Assembly (NCBI GenBank): GCA_965219705.1
Contig: OZ244789.1
Location: 2,976,001-3,040,000, forward strand
Source: JAJECS01 sp965219705
Lineage (GTDB): Bacteria > Chloroflexota > UBA11872
Length of the DNA stretch: 64,000 nucleotides
Reading direction: 5' to 3'
The notes beneath the pieces were generated by a model. The model was not told where the DNA came from and ran no database searches. It worked only from the letters and a program-made list of their open reading frames with translations. The translations under genes were made by a program, and so were the position numbers. This document shows, in pieces, positions 41,307-50,563 of this stretch; positions within the stretch are counted from its first letter, which is position 1; the number at the start of each line of letters is the position of its first letter.

Positions 41307-43960
41307 GACCGAGGCGCCGCGGACTGGGGCGGCAGCGCGTGCAGCCGGTCATCGATTTGGGCCAAGGCCGTCCGTGCGGCGGCGGCCTTGTGCCGCTCGT
41401 TGTCGACCACGTTGGTGGGCGCGCGTTCGGTGAACGCCTGATTGCCCAAGAGGGCTTCGGCGCGCTCGAGATCGGCCAGCCGCGCCGTGCGCTCACGCGC
41501 CAGCCGCTCGTGCTCGACCGCGATATCGATCATGCCCGCCAATGGCAGATTCACCTCCACCCCGGCCGTGCGCACCGTGACTGAGGGGTCGTCGAACTGC
41601 GTTCCCTGGCGGTGGAAGGTCAACGGCCCCACCCGGGCGAGCCGCTCCACGAAGCCGCGTTCGCGCTCGATGAAAGCGGCCTCGCCATCGAGGATGATGC
41701 GCGCCTCGATCATGCGGCCCGGCTCCACATTCGACTCATGTCGTGCGTTGCGAATCCCCTGCACGATCGCGATGAGATCGCGAACCTGCCCGACCGCCTC
41801 CGCGTTGCCGGATGGCGGGGGCTCGCCGATAGGCGTCACGATGAGCCATTCGGGCGCGTCGGGCGCACCGCCCCCGGCGCGGAAGTGGTGCCAGATCTCT
41901 TCGGTCAAGGACGGCATGAACGGATGCAGCAATCGCAGGCTGCCGTCCAGCACGTGCGCCAGCGTGTCGGCCGCCCGACGCGCGTCGTCCGGCCTGTCCG
42001 CATAGAGGCGAATCTTGGCGGCCTCGACGTACCAATCGAAGAATTCGGACCAAAGAAAGTCGTGCAGGCGCCGGCCGGCTTCGCCGAACTGATAGCTCTC
42101 CACCAGGCGCACGACGTCCGCATGCAGCGCGCCCAACCGTGCCGTGATCCATTCGTCGATGATGGTCGGGGCGGCCATGTCATCGGTCGCGCCCGTGCGC
42201 CGCATCGCGCCGATCACGAACTTCGCGCCGTTCCACAGCTTGTTGGCAAAGTGCGCCGAGGCCTCGATGCGATTGAGATTGATCCGCAGATCGGCGCCTT
42301 CGGAGGTGGACGTCACCATCATGAAGCGGAAGGTGTCGGCGCCGTACGGCTCGATGACCTCGGCCGGATCGTCGCCGGGCTGATAGTTCGACTTCTCGAT
42401 CTTCGATCCGTCGGCGTGGCGCACCATGCCGCTGAAATAGACCGTGTGGAACGGCAGCCGGTCGGTGAGCTCGAGGCCGAGCATGACCATGCGCGCGACC
42501 CAGAAGAAGATGATGTCGATGCCGGTTTCCAGGACGTCGGTGGGATAGAACCGCTCGAAATCGGGGGTGGCGTCTGGCCAGCCGAGGGTCGAAAACGGCC
42601 AAAGCCCCGAGCTGAACCAGGTGTCGAGGACATCCGGATCCTGGGCCAGATTATGGCTGCCGCACTCTGAGCAGCGCACCGGATCGATGCGCGCGACCAG
42701 CGTCTCGCCGCACGCGCCGCAGTACCACACCGGGATGCGGTGCCCCAGCCAAAGCTGGCGCGAGATGCACCACGGCTGGATCATATCCATCCAGCGCAGG
42801 AATTCAGCGGCGGCCCGCCGCGGATGGAACGTGAGCGTGCCGTCGCGCACCGCCTGCGCTGCGCGGTCGGCCAGCGGCCGTGCATTGACAAACCACTGTT
42901 CAGACACGCGCGGTTCGACGACCGAGCCGTCCCGCTGGCAGTGGCCGAGGGCATGCGTATGCGGCTCGACGCGCTCAAGCAAGCATTCGGCCTCGAGGTA
43001 CTCGACGTAAGCACCGCGCGCATCAAAGCGATCCAGCCCGGTCCATTGACCCGCCTCGTCGTTGAGTGAGCCATCGTCGTTGAGGATGCTGACGACCGGC
43101 AGCCGGTGCCGCTGGCCCATGCGCCAGTCGTTCGGGTCGTGGCCGGGGGTGATCTTCACGGCGCCCGTGCCGAACTCGCGGTCCACTTCGGGATCGGCGA
43201 TGACGGGAATCTCCCGCCCTATGCCCGGCACGACAGCCGTGCGGCCCACCACGTCGCGATAGCGCTCGTCGTCGGGATGTACGGCGACGGCGGTGTCGCC
43301 GAGCATTGTTTCCGGGCGCGTCGTGGCAACAATCAAATGTCCGCCGTCCAGCAATGGATAGCGGATGTGCCAGAGCTGCCCGTTGACGGTCTCATGCTCG
43401 ACCTCGAGGTCGCTGATGGCCGAGCGGTCCTCCGGGCACCAATTCACCAAATGTTCCCCGCGATAGATGAGGCCCTTTTCGTACAGGCGAACGAAGGCCT
43501 CACGGACGGCGCGCGAGAGCTGGTCGTCCATCGTGAAACGCTCACGGGTCCAGTCGGCCGACGCGCCCAGGCGCCGGAGCTGCTGCGTGATGCGGGAACC
43601 GTAGGTATCGCGCCACTGCCAAAAGCGGCGATCGAAGCCCGCTCGGCCGATCTCATGCCGCGACGTGCCCTCGCGCCGCAGCTCGCGCTCGATCACCGCC
43701 TGGGTGGCGATGGCCGCGTGATCCGTGCCGGGAATCCACAGCGCGGCCCGCCCCCGCATGCGGTACCAGCGAATCATCAGGTCTTGGTAGGCCACGAACA
43801 TCACGTGGCCGTTGTGCAGGGCGCCCGTGATGTTCGGCGGGGGCATGGCGATCACAAACGGCTCGCGGGCCGGGTCGTCGGACGGGGCAAAGTGACCGGC
43901 CTTCTCCCACCGGTCGTACCAGTAGGTCTCCACGCGCGAGGCGTCATAGGGCCCCTGCAT
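41303..43960 (-). CDS. valS: Valyl-tRNA synthetase
   Basis: Class Ia synthetase charging tRNA-Val. 885 residues: HIGH-type motif PPPNITGALHNGH, the editing (CP1) domain with TTRPETMLGDTAVAVHP and GTGAVKITPGHDPND, WCISRQLWLGHRIPVWYC with a CxxC zinc pair, DVLDTWFSSGLWPFSTLGWP, a KMSKS-type loop reading KIEKS (residues 520-524), anticodon-binding helices, and the C-terminal coiled-coil arm. I use the ATG at 43960 (MQGPYDASRVETYWYDRWE), which matches family starts; an ATG at about 44035 in frame would add 25 unlike residues. Confidence 0.96.
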   Translation of the reverse strand: MQGPYDASRVETYWYDRWEKAGHFAPSDDPAREPFVIAMPPPNITGALHNGHVMFVAYQDLMIRWYRMRGRAALWIPGTDHAAIATQAVIERELRREGTSRHEIGRAGFDRRFWQWRDTYGSRITQQLRRLGASADWTRERFTMDDQLSRAVREAFVRLYEKGLIYRGEHLVNWCPEDRSAISDLEVEHETVNGQLWHIRYPLLDGGHLIVATTRPETMLGDTAVAVHPDDERYRDVVGRTAVVPGIGREIPVIADPEVDREFGTGAVKITPGHDPNDWRMGQRHRLPVVSILNDDGSLNDEAGQWTGLDRFDARGAYVEYLEAECLLERVEPHTHALGHCQRDGSVVEPRVSEQWFVNARPLADRAAQAVRDGTLTFHPRRAAAEFLRWMDMIQPWCISRQLWLGHRIPVWYCGACGETLVARIDPVRCSECGSHNLAQDPDVLDTWFSSGLWPFSTLGWPDATPDFERFYPTDVLETGIDIIFFWVARMVMLGLELTDRLPFHTVYFSGMVRHADGSKIEKSNYQPGDDPAEVIEPYGADTFRFMMVTSTSEGADLRINLNRIEASAHFANKLWNGAKFVIGAMRRTGATDDMAAPTIIDEWITARLGALHADVVRLVESYQFGEAGRRLHDFLWSEFFDWYVEAAKIRLYADRPDDARRAADTLAHVLDGSLRLLHPFMPSLTEEIWHHFRAGGGAPDAPEWLIVTPIGEPPPSGNAEAVGQVRDLIAIVQGIRNARHESNVEPGRMIEARIILDGEAAFIERERGFVERLARVGPLTFHRQGTQFDDPSVTVRTAGVEVNLPLAGMIDIAVEHERLARERTARLADLERAEALLGNQAFTERAPTNVVDNERHKAAAARTALAQIDDRLHALPPQSAAPRS

Positions 43961-44137
43961 ACCGTCAATCGCCGGAGGTTGGCCGGGGGCTGGGTCCACG
44001 AAACGTGCCTGTGAGCGAACAAGAATTCGCAACATTGTAGGTGCGCCGATCCCAGCACCCGCATCGAACAAGCCATCGGCGATCGGCTAGAACCGGCGCC
44101 GGCCTGTGCAAAAGCGCCTTTTTGGGCGTGGCGAATC

Positions 44138-44166
44138 TTGACCGCGCGATGCGCTAGCCCAATAAT
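44138..44166 (+). promoter_or_regulatory. Sigma-70-type promoter for the phosphoribosyltransferase gene
   Basis: TTGACC at 44138-44143, a 17-base spacer, and AATAAT at 44161-44166 make a near-consensus promoter reading rightwards. Transcription would begin near 44173, giving a leader of about 65 bases to the GTG at 44239. It may also drive the carboxypeptidase gene downstream. Confidence 0.6.
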
Positions 44167-44238
44167 TGCGGTGACGCAGAGTTCGCCCGGGGGGCCGTAG
44201 CGGCGGACGCGTCGCGCCGCAACTTGCGCGAGGCGCGC

Positions 44239-44880
44239 GTGACGTCCGACGACAACACGGTTCTGGGCCTGGCTCGGCAGATTTATGAGTTGGGCGGGAT
44301 TGAATTTGGCAGCTTCACGCTGGGGCGATCGACGATCGATTCGCCGGTTTATGTAAACCCCAAACGCCTTATCGCCGTCCCGGCCGCCCTGCGCACCGCC
44401 GCCGATCTCGTGCGGCAGACGGCGGAACTCGCGCTGGCGCGCCGTCACCATCGCGCTGAGCCATTCGAGCTCGTGGCGGGCGTGCCGATGGGGGGCTTGC
44501 ACCTGGCAACCGCCTACTCGCTGGCCACGGACGTTCCGCTCGTCTATTTGTCGCCCCAGCCGTCATCCGGCGGTCTCCTTCTCGAAGGCCGGTTCTTGCC
44601 GGGCCAGCATGTACTGCTGGTTGACGATCTCATCACCACCGGCGGCTCGGTGATCGCAACGGCGGCAGCCATGCGGGCACAGGGCCTCGTCGTTCGCGAT
44701 GTCATCGTGCTCATCGATCGCGATCAGGGTGCTGGTCGCCGCCTGCAGCAGCACGGCTTGCGCCTCCTGCCGATCCTCTCGCTGCGCACCATGCTCAACT
44801 ACTACATGGGTGAGCAGTTGCTGCGCGAAGCGGACTACCGCCGCAGCCTTGATTACCTCGCGCAGAATCAGGTCGTGTAG
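44239..44880 (+). CDS. pyrE: Orotate phosphoribosyltransferase-like protein
   Basis: Type I phosphoribosyltransferase of 213 residues. The PRPP-binding loop is VLLVDDLITTGGSV, and the N-terminal region IYELGGIEFGSFTLGRSTIDSPVYVNPKRL is like that of PyrE/UMP-synthase OPRT domains, which make OMP from orotate. VAGVPMGGLHLATAYS supplies the second conserved block. GTG at 44239 is preferred; TTG at 44224 would add five residues. No other pyrimidine genes are close apart from pyrH in the distant ribosomal cluster, so a different base substrate is possible. It precedes the carboxypeptidase gene by 7 bases. Confidence 0.78.
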   Translation: MTSDDNTVLGLARQIYELGGIEFGSFTLGRSTIDSPVYVNPKRLIAVPAALRTAADLVRQTAELALARRHHRAEPFELVAGVPMGGLHLATAYSLATDVPLVYLSPQPSSGGLLLEGRFLPGQHVLLVDDLITTGGSVIATAAAMRAQGLVVRDVIVLIDRDQGAGRRLQQHGLRLLPILSLRTMLNYYMGEQLLREADYRRSLDYLAQNQVV

Positions 44881-44887
44881 CCAAGTG

Positions 44888-46030
44888 ATGCCGTCAAGGA
44901 AACGAGGCCGTCAGGCACGCCGAGCCCTGGGCGGGTGGCGGCAAGAGGAATTGCTCGACGCCGCCAACGTGGATCCCACCGGCGTGGTGGTGCCACCGCC
45001 GACCTATCACGCGCAGTTGCGGGGGCAGCCGCCGCGACATCGGGTGCGCCGCGTCCAGGCGATGCGTTTTCGGCGCGGCGCGGAGCTATTCCTTGCCCTG
45101 CTGGCGCTGATCGCCGGAGTGCTCGTTCTGACTCGAATCTTTTCGGCGCTTGAGGCGCCGCTGCCCGATATGGGCCGAGTGGTGAATCTGCTTGATCGTG
45201 ACATCAATCGCGCCCAGGACAACGCCCCGGCCCTGGCCGCGGCCGGCAACGCCGCCTTCATCGAAGACCCGTTCATTCAACCGGTCGAGGCCCCACCAAT
45301 CACCGCGGCCTCCGCGATGGTCGTCGACCTCGGCCAGCGCACCATCCTGTTCGGACGCGACATCCATGAGCCGCATGCGCCGGCCAGCCTGGCCAAATTG
45401 GCGACCGCCGTCGTCGCCCTGGAGCAAGCGCCGACCGATACGCGGATTCAGGTTCCGCCCGTCGCCGCCGAGCAGCCGCCCAACGTCATCGGCCTCGTCC
45501 CTGGCGAAGTGCTCACGCTGCAGGACCTGTTGTTCGCCATGTTGCTGTCCTCAGCGAACGACGCGGCAGTCACCATCGCTGACGGGATCGGTGGTGAGGC
45601 CTATACCGTGGCGCAGATGAACGATCTCGCGCGGCGGCTGGGTTTCAGCCACACCAATTTTTCCAATGCGGTCGGTTTTGACGCGCCCGACCACCAGAGC
45701 ACCGCCTTCGAGCTGGCGGTGCTCGCCGCCGATGCCATTGAGCGCTTTCCGCTCATCGCCCGCGTCGTCGCCACTCGCACCTACGTGATTCCGGCCGGAC
45801 CGGCCAACAGCACCTACACCGCCACCAGCCTTAACGGCTTGCTCGGGACGTACGACGGCGCGCTCGGCGTCAAGACCGGACGCACGGACGACGCCGGCGG
45901 CAACATCATCGCGGCGGCTGAACGTGACGGTCGACGCCTGATGGTCGTGCTCTTGGGCAGCAGCCAGCGCGAGCGGGACGCGGTTGTGCTCTTGGACTTC
46001 GGGTTCCAACTCCTCAACGCGCAAGGCTAG
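44888..46030 (+). CDS. D-alanyl-D-alanine carboxypeptidase (peptidase S11)
   Basis: Penicillin-binding serine carboxypeptidase trimming peptidoglycan stem peptides. 380 residues: a long basic, Pro-rich cytoplasmic start, a membrane anchor around residues 62-80 (ELFLALLALIAGVLVL), then the S11 domain with PASLAKLATA (SxxK), MLLSSANDAA (SxN) and GVKTGRTDDAG (KTG). All three catalytic motifs are intact. The N-terminal anchor makes it a type II membrane protein, unlike DacA-type enzymes with a C-terminal amphipathic anchor. The 216 bases after it hold no confident gene (a 37-codon frame at 46131-46244 is not convincing). Confidence 0.88.
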   Translation: MPSRKRGRQARRALGGWRQEELLDAANVDPTGVVVPPPTYHAQLRGQPPRHRVRRVQAMRFRRGAELFLALLALIAGVLVLTRIFSALEAPLPDMGRVVNLLDRDINRAQDNAPALAAAGNAAFIEDPFIQPVEAPPITAASAMVVDLGQRTILFGRDIHEPHAPASLAKLATAVVALEQAPTDTRIQVPPVAAEQPPNVIGLVPGEVLTLQDLLFAMLLSSANDAAVTIADGIGGEAYTVAQMNDLARRLGFSHTNFSNAVGFDAPDHQSTAFELAVLAADAIERFPLIARVVATRTYVIPAGPANSTYTATSLNGLLGTYDGALGVKTGRTDDAGGNIIAAAERDGRRLMVVLLGSSQRERDAVVLLDFGFQLLNAQG

Positions 46031-46214
46031 GATGGGGCGCCTGCGATGACACCGGCGGCCATTTCTTATCCCAAGGCTCGGGGAGAAGGTAAAGTAGCGT
46101 ACGGTGTGTTGAACAACCGTGGTCGGAAATATGTTGGCGAAGACGCGTCGCACGGTCGCACTGGCAGCTGTGGACAGGACGCCGACAATGAGGATTAGTC
46201 CGCCAGGGGCAGCG

Positions 46215-46235
46215 CTCTCGCTGCCGCAGCGAGGG
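46215..46235 (+). promoter_or_regulatory. Hairpin overlapping the tatA ribosome binding site
   Basis: CTCGCTG (46217-46223) and CAGCGAG (46227-46233) form a perfect 7-bp stem with a 3-base loop, extendable by two pairs into GG of the following GGGAG. The tatA GTG is at 46247, so its probable Shine-Dalgarno sequence is partly in the stem. It could limit tatA translation; this is inference. Confidence 0.4.
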
Positions 46236-46246
46236 AGAAACTAGCC

Positions 46247-46531
46247 GTGTTCACGTCACTTGGTCCGCTTGAGTTGCTCATCATCTTGCTCATTGTGATC
46301 GCCCTGTTCGGCGCCGGTCGCATCGCCGGTGTGGGGCAAGCGCTCGGTAAGAGCGTGCGCGAGTTCCGCAGTGAGGCGCGGGCGGGCCTTAACGACGAGG
46401 AAGATGAAGCGGGCGAGGATCAGGCGGACGCGGAGGAATCGGAGGAGTCTCCCGCAAGCACGGTGGCCAGCACCGACGCCGCGGCTGAGGGCGCGAGCGA
46501 GGCGCCGGCTGAGAAGAAGCCCGAGGCGTAG
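46247..46531 (+). CDS. tatA: Sec-independent translocase subunit TatA
   Basis: Pore-forming subunit of the twin-arginine translocase. 94 residues: a short N-terminus, membrane helix LGPLELLIILLIVIALFGAG (about residues 5-24), hinge, amphipathic helix VGQALGKSVREFRSEA, and a long acidic Glu/Ala-rich tail. GTG start. No tatC beside it. It is followed after 127 bases by spoIID on the same strand. Confidence 0.9.
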   Translation: MFTSLGPLELLIILLIVIALFGAGRIAGVGQALGKSVREFRSEARAGLNDEEDEAGEDQADAEESEESPASTVASTDAAAEGASEAPAEKKPEA

Positions 46532-46658
46532 GCCACGGCCCTTACCGCTCCGCAGTCGATGTCGGGGTGCGGCGGCGGTTCGTGAGGGCGCGACGAACTC
46601 GCGGGTCGACGTATCCACGGGCTGGCGCCCTCCGGAAGAGCCCCGCAAAACCCCGCCC

Positions 46659-48176
46659 GTGAGGTCTGCGGTGATTACCGCGGCCGGTGGTGTCGCCCTT
46701 GTGCTCGCGCTCCTTGCCGGGTCGGGCGTTGGCGCCCAACAGCACGAGTTGGCGTTGCCCGCGGTCATTCGGGTTCTGCTGAGCGATATTGGCGACAACG
46801 TCACGCTCGAGCCGCAAGGCGCGGCGCAGGCAGTCGTTGATGGCCGCCCCTTGGACGTGGCGCCAGGCCAACGAGTCGTCATAGGGCGCTCGGCGTGGTT
46901 TCTCGCGTTTGCCGCGGCAGCGTCGGAGCCCTGGGCGCGCGAAGTTGGCGTGGCCGGACCGGTGGGCAAAGCCGATCCCAGCCTCGTCCATGTGGGTCCC
47001 TATATCGACGCTGTTGCGCTGGAACGCCACCGCCGATTGCTGCGCACCGAAGTCGGCGTTGCGCCCCGTCTGCTCGCCCCGCGCCCCACGCTGGCGGTTG
47101 GCGACTGGGGGACCTATGAGCTTCCCTCGAGGCTGGGCGTGCGCCCGGCCGAGCGCGACGCCGCGACGCGGCTCAACGGCAAGTCATACCGCGGAGGATT
47201 CGACATTCGCCGCGACGACGCAGGCTTCCTGATCGTGAACCATGTCGGCCTCGCCGACTACCTGGCGTCGGTGGTGGGTGCGGAGATGCCCCGCAACTGG
47301 GAGATCGAGGCGCTCAAGGCGCAAGCGGTCGCGGCGCGGACCTATGCCATCCAGCACCTGCAACCCGACGCGATCTTCGACATCTGCGACAACCAAGACT
47401 GCCAGGCGTATGGCGGAATGCGCAGCGAGTCCGACCGAACGCGAGCGGCGGTCGCTGAGACGGCGGGCGTCGTGGCCCTCTTCGATGGCGCGCCGATCGA
47501 GGCGCTGTACTCGGCGAACGCCGGCGACGTGACCGAGAGTTCCGAGCACGTGTGGGGGAACGCCGTTCCCTATCTCCGCAGCGTCCCATCTCCCGGGGAC
47601 GCCGCCGCGCTGAGCGTGTCATGGGGCGCCGAGGGCTATCGCTGGACGCGGATGATCTCGCTACCCGAGCTTGCCGACTATCGAACCTTCCGCAACGGTG
47701 GCGTGGGCGCCGTCATCGACCTGCGCGTCCTCGAGCGGACGCCCGCGGGACGGCCGCTGCGGGTCTTGGTGGTCGGCACGTCCGGAGAGCTCGAACTCTA
47801 TGGTGATCAGATTCGGACGGCACTGGGTCTCCCAAGCGCATTCGTCGAGCTTGAGCTTGCCCCGGTTTCGTCACTGGAGCTGATCGGCGCGGCGCCGCGG
47901 CGCTTCGGCGTGTTGCTGCGGGAGGGTCACCAAATCACATCCGTGCGCCGCAGCATCGCGTTCGAGGCGGCGCCGCCCGATATCGAGTTGGTGAACGGAG
48001 CGGTGCACGTGGCGGTCTTCGAGCGGCCGGCCTCGCTGATCCTCAGCGGCCGGGGATTCGGCCACGGCCTGGGTATGAGCCAGTGGGGCGCCCAGGGAAT
48101 GGCGCTCGCCGGGCATACCTATGACGAAATCCTCACTCACTACTACACGGGAATAGAACTTCGCGCGCTGTCGTGA
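46659..48176 (+). CDS. SpoIID/LytB-domain protein
   Basis: Secreted or lipid-facing cell wall protein of 505 residues related to SpoIID, a lytic transglycosylase, and to the amidase enhancer LytB. A signal-peptide-like start (MRSAVITAAGGVALVLALLAGS) supports the GTG at 46659. The SpoIID domain (from about residue 160) has YRGGFDIRRDDAGFLIVNHVGLADYLASVVGAEMP, EALKAQAVAARTYA (catalytic-type Glu), YSANAGDVTESSEHVWG, and ends in GRGFGHGLGMSQWGAQGMA. No sporulation genes are near; non-sporulating bacteria also carry this family. Upstream residues 30-150 are unassigned. Confidence 0.85.
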   Translation: MRSAVITAAGGVALVLALLAGSGVGAQQHELALPAVIRVLLSDIGDNVTLEPQGAAQAVVDGRPLDVAPGQRVVIGRSAWFLAFAAAASEPWAREVGVAGPVGKADPSLVHVGPYIDAVALERHRRLLRTEVGVAPRLLAPRPTLAVGDWGTYELPSRLGVRPAERDAATRLNGKSYRGGFDIRRDDAGFLIVNHVGLADYLASVVGAEMPRNWEIEALKAQAVAARTYAIQHLQPDAIFDICDNQDCQAYGGMRSESDRTRAAVAETAGVVALFDGAPIEALYSANAGDVTESSEHVWGNAVPYLRSVPSPGDAAALSVSWGAEGYRWTRMISLPELADYRTFRNGGVGAVIDLRVLERTPAGRPLRVLVVGTSGELELYGDQIRTALGLPSAFVELELAPVSSLELIGAAPRRFGVLLREGHQITSVRRSIAFEAAPPDIELVNGAVHVAVFERPASLILSGRGFGHGLGMSQWGAQGMALAGHTYDEILTHYYTGIELRALS

Positions 48177-48334
48177 GTCCAGACGTTGACGCCCAGACGC
48201 GCTCGCACCTAAACTCATCCGCGCGGTCCAACACACGTGTCCGCGGCGCAGCCCCGGACGCGTAGCGGTTGACGACCTACGGAGTGAGCTTTCGCCCAAT
48301 GTTTGCAGCGGACAATTTGAGCGCTTTCCCGAGT

Positions 48335-48350
48335 CCGGCGTACACGCCGG
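48335..48350. repeat. Inverted repeat (dyad) just upstream of oppD
   Basis: CCGGCGT, two bases, then ACGCCGG: a perfect 7+7 dyad 14 bases before the oppD ATG. The spacing is too small for a 7-bp hairpin, so a protein-binding operator is the likelier reading if it has a role. The rest of the 188-base gap upstream holds nothing recognisable. Confidence 0.35.
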
Positions 48351-48364
48351 CCGCGGCATAACCG

Positions 48365-49450
48365 ATGGAGAACGGCGCACCCGATCCGGGTATGCAGCTT
48401 CCAGAACGAGTCGAAGGCAGTGACCTGCTGCTATCGGTGCGGAACCTGCGCACGCATTTTCGAGTGCGCGACGGTGTGGTCCGTGCCGTCGACGGCGCGA
48501 GCTACGCCATCGAACGCGGAAAGACGCTTGGGCTTGTCGGTGAGTCCGGCTGCGGCAAGAGCGTCAGTGCGCTCAGCGTGATGCGCCTGATCCGCGCGCC
48601 GGGCGACATCGTCGGGGGCGAGGTCTGGTGGCAGGACCGCGATCTCCGCAAGCTCAGCGATCGCGAGATGCGCGGTGTTCGCGGCGACGAAATTTCCATG
48701 ATCTTTCAGGAGCCGATGACGGCGCTGAACCCCGTTTTCAACACCGGCAATCAGATTGGCGAGGTCGTGCGCGAGCATCGCGACTTCACGCGCAAGCAGC
48801 GCTACGAACGGACCATCGAGGTGCTGCGGCTGGTGGGTATCCCGCAGCCGGAGCAGCGAATCAAGGCTTATCCGCACGAGCTCTCCGGGGGTATGCGGCA
48901 GCGGGTGATGATCGCCATGGCGCTGGCGTGCGAACCCCAGTTGCTTCTGGCGGACGAGCCTACGACCGCCCTCGACGTGACGATCCAAGCGCAGATTCTC
49001 GAGTTGATCCGGGAGCTCAGAGACCAGACGGGCATGGCGCTGTTGCTGATCACTCACGATCTCGGCGTGATTGCGGAAATGGCCGATGACGTGGCGGTGA
49101 TGTACACCGGCGAGGTTGTCGAGTATGCCGACGTCGAATCCCTCTTCGCCGCGCCCAAGCACCCATATACCCGGGGCTTGATGACGAGCATTCCGAGCCT
49201 GGTGACCGATCGCGACGAGCGGCTCTCGACGATCACGGGCTCGGTCCCGCATATGATGCGCCTGCCGCGCGGATGTCTCTTTCAGTCCCGCTGTCCGGAG
49301 GCCATGAACATTTGTCGTGACAACCGTCCGCAGCTGCAGCGGATGGACGATGGGCGGACGGTGCGCTGTCATTTGTATCCCCAGCGTCCGTCCGGGCATG
49401 ACGGCGAGCCGTTGCCGCAGGCTCGGGCGACCGCGGGATTGGCAGTCTGA
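48365..49450 (+). CDS. oppD: Oligopeptide/dipeptide ABC transporter ATPase (OppD/DppD type)
   Basis: ATP-binding subunit of a peptide or nickel-type importer, 361 residues. GESGCGKSVSAL is Walker A (starting near residue 59), LSGGMRQRVMIAMAL the signature, LLLADEPTTALDVT Walker B, LLITHDLGVIAEMAD the switch. The C-terminal oligo-peptide domain has PHMMRLPRGCLFQSRCPEAMNIC with the Cys pattern of an Fe-S cluster seen in this family. It overlaps oppF by one base. No permease or binding protein gene is adjacent. Confidence 0.92.
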   Translation: MENGAPDPGMQLPERVEGSDLLLSVRNLRTHFRVRDGVVRAVDGASYAIERGKTLGLVGESGCGKSVSALSVMRLIRAPGDIVGGEVWWQDRDLRKLSDREMRGVRGDEISMIFQEPMTALNPVFNTGNQIGEVVREHRDFTRKQRYERTIEVLRLVGIPQPEQRIKAYPHELSGGMRQRVMIAMALACEPQLLLADEPTTALDVTIQAQILELIRELRDQTGMALLLITHDLGVIAEMADDVAVMYTGEVVEYADVESLFAAPKHPYTRGLMTSIPSLVTDRDERLSTITGSVPHMMRLPRGCLFQSRCPEAMNICRDNRPQLQRMDDGRTVRCHLYPQRPSGHDGEPLPQARATAGLAV

Positions 49451-50535
49451 TGGCTGCGGATAGTTCCATGTCGGGCAACGGCGCGGCCGACGACACGCTG
49501 GTCTCAGTTCAAGAGCTGACCAAGCACTTTCCGGTGCGCGGCGGCATCCTGTTGCGCACGATCGCCCAGGTGCACGCCGCCGACGAAATCTCCTTCGACA
49601 TCAAGCGCGGTGAGACGTTCGGGTTGGTAGGCGAGAGCGGGTGCGGCAAGACCACGGTGGGCCGCACCATCCTGCGCATATATCCGCCAACCGGCGGCAG
49701 TATCTATTTCGGCGGCGAGGACGTGTCGAAGCTCGACCGCAAGGTGCTCGCCCGCAACATGCAGATCATCTTTCAGGATCCGTATGGATCGCTGGACCCG
49801 CGGATAACCGTCGGCGGCATCATTGGTGAAGGGCTTGAGGTTCACAAGATCGGCACGGCCGAGGATCGCAATGATCGTATTCGCGAAATCATGGATATCG
49901 TCGGCATCAGCAGCCATTACGCGCAGCGGTATCCGCACGAGTTCTCAGGCGGACAGCGCCAGCGCATTGGTATCGCGCGAGCTCTCGTGCTGCGTCCGCA
50001 GTTCCTCGTCTGCGACGAGCCGGTCTCGGCCCTCGACGTCTCCATTCAATCCCAGATTCTGAATCTGCTGCGCGACCTTCAAGGTGAGTTCGGCCTCACC
50101 TACCTGTTCATCGCCCACAACTTGGCCGTCGTGCGCTACGTCTGCGACCGCGTGGCCGTGATGTATCTGGGCAAGATCGTGGAGCAGTCCGAGACCTCGG
50201 AGCTGTTCAGGAACACTATTCACCCGTACACCCGCGCGCTCATGGACGCGATTCCCGTGCCTGACCCTACTCGGCAACGGGAACGGCTGATTATTTCCGG
50301 CGAGCTGCCAAGTCCGACGAACCCGCCCAAGGGTTGCCGCTTCAACACGCGCTGCACCGTCGCCAAAGACGTGTGCTTGGAGGAGGAACCTCCGCTGCGC
50401 GACTACGGGAACGGCCACCTGGTCGCGTGCCATGTCGCGGATGAGATGGACAAACGAGGCACGGCGCTGCCGCAGCTGAGCAGCCAGATGCACGACGTGA
50501 TCGCCGACGCCGCGCGGAGTTCAGCGACGGCCTAG
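49450..50535 (+). CDS. oppF: Oligopeptide/dipeptide ABC transporter ATPase (OppF/DppF type)
   Basis: Second ATPase of the pair, 361 residues. Walker A GESGCGKTTVGR (about residue 60), Q-loop FQDPYGSLDPR, signature FSGGQRQRIGIARAL, Walker B FLVCDEPVSALDVS, switch LFIAHNLAVVRYV, and C-terminal SGELPSPTNPPKGCRFNTRC with cysteines. Start ATG shares a base with the oppD stop (TGATG). With OppD it should energise a two-permease importer encoded elsewhere. Confidence 0.92.
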   Translation: MAADSSMSGNGAADDTLVSVQELTKHFPVRGGILLRTIAQVHAADEISFDIKRGETFGLVGESGCGKTTVGRTILRIYPPTGGSIYFGGEDVSKLDRKVLARNMQIIFQDPYGSLDPRITVGGIIGEGLEVHKIGTAEDRNDRIREIMDIVGISSHYAQRYPHEFSGGQRQRIGIARALVLRPQFLVCDEPVSALDVSIQSQILNLLRDLQGEFGLTYLFIAHNLAVVRYVCDRVAVMYLGKIVEQSETSELFRNTIHPYTRALMDAIPVPDPTRQRERLIISGELPSPTNPPKGCRFNTRCTVAKDVCLEEEPPLRDYGNGHLVACHVADEMDKRGTALPQLSSQMHDVIADAARSSATA

Positions 50536-50563
50536 CGCCCAGGATCGGGGACCTCACGGGTGG

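Noticed and set aside
43961..44238. An alternative valS start at the ATG near 44035
   Set aside because: The extra 25 residues do not resemble ValRS N-termini, and a minus-strand TACAAT overlapping that ATG suggests transcription starts downstream of it.
46131..46244. A 37-codon frame ending just before tatA
   Set aside because: Weak ribosome binding site, no similarity to known leader peptides, and Arg/Pro composition typical of chance frames.
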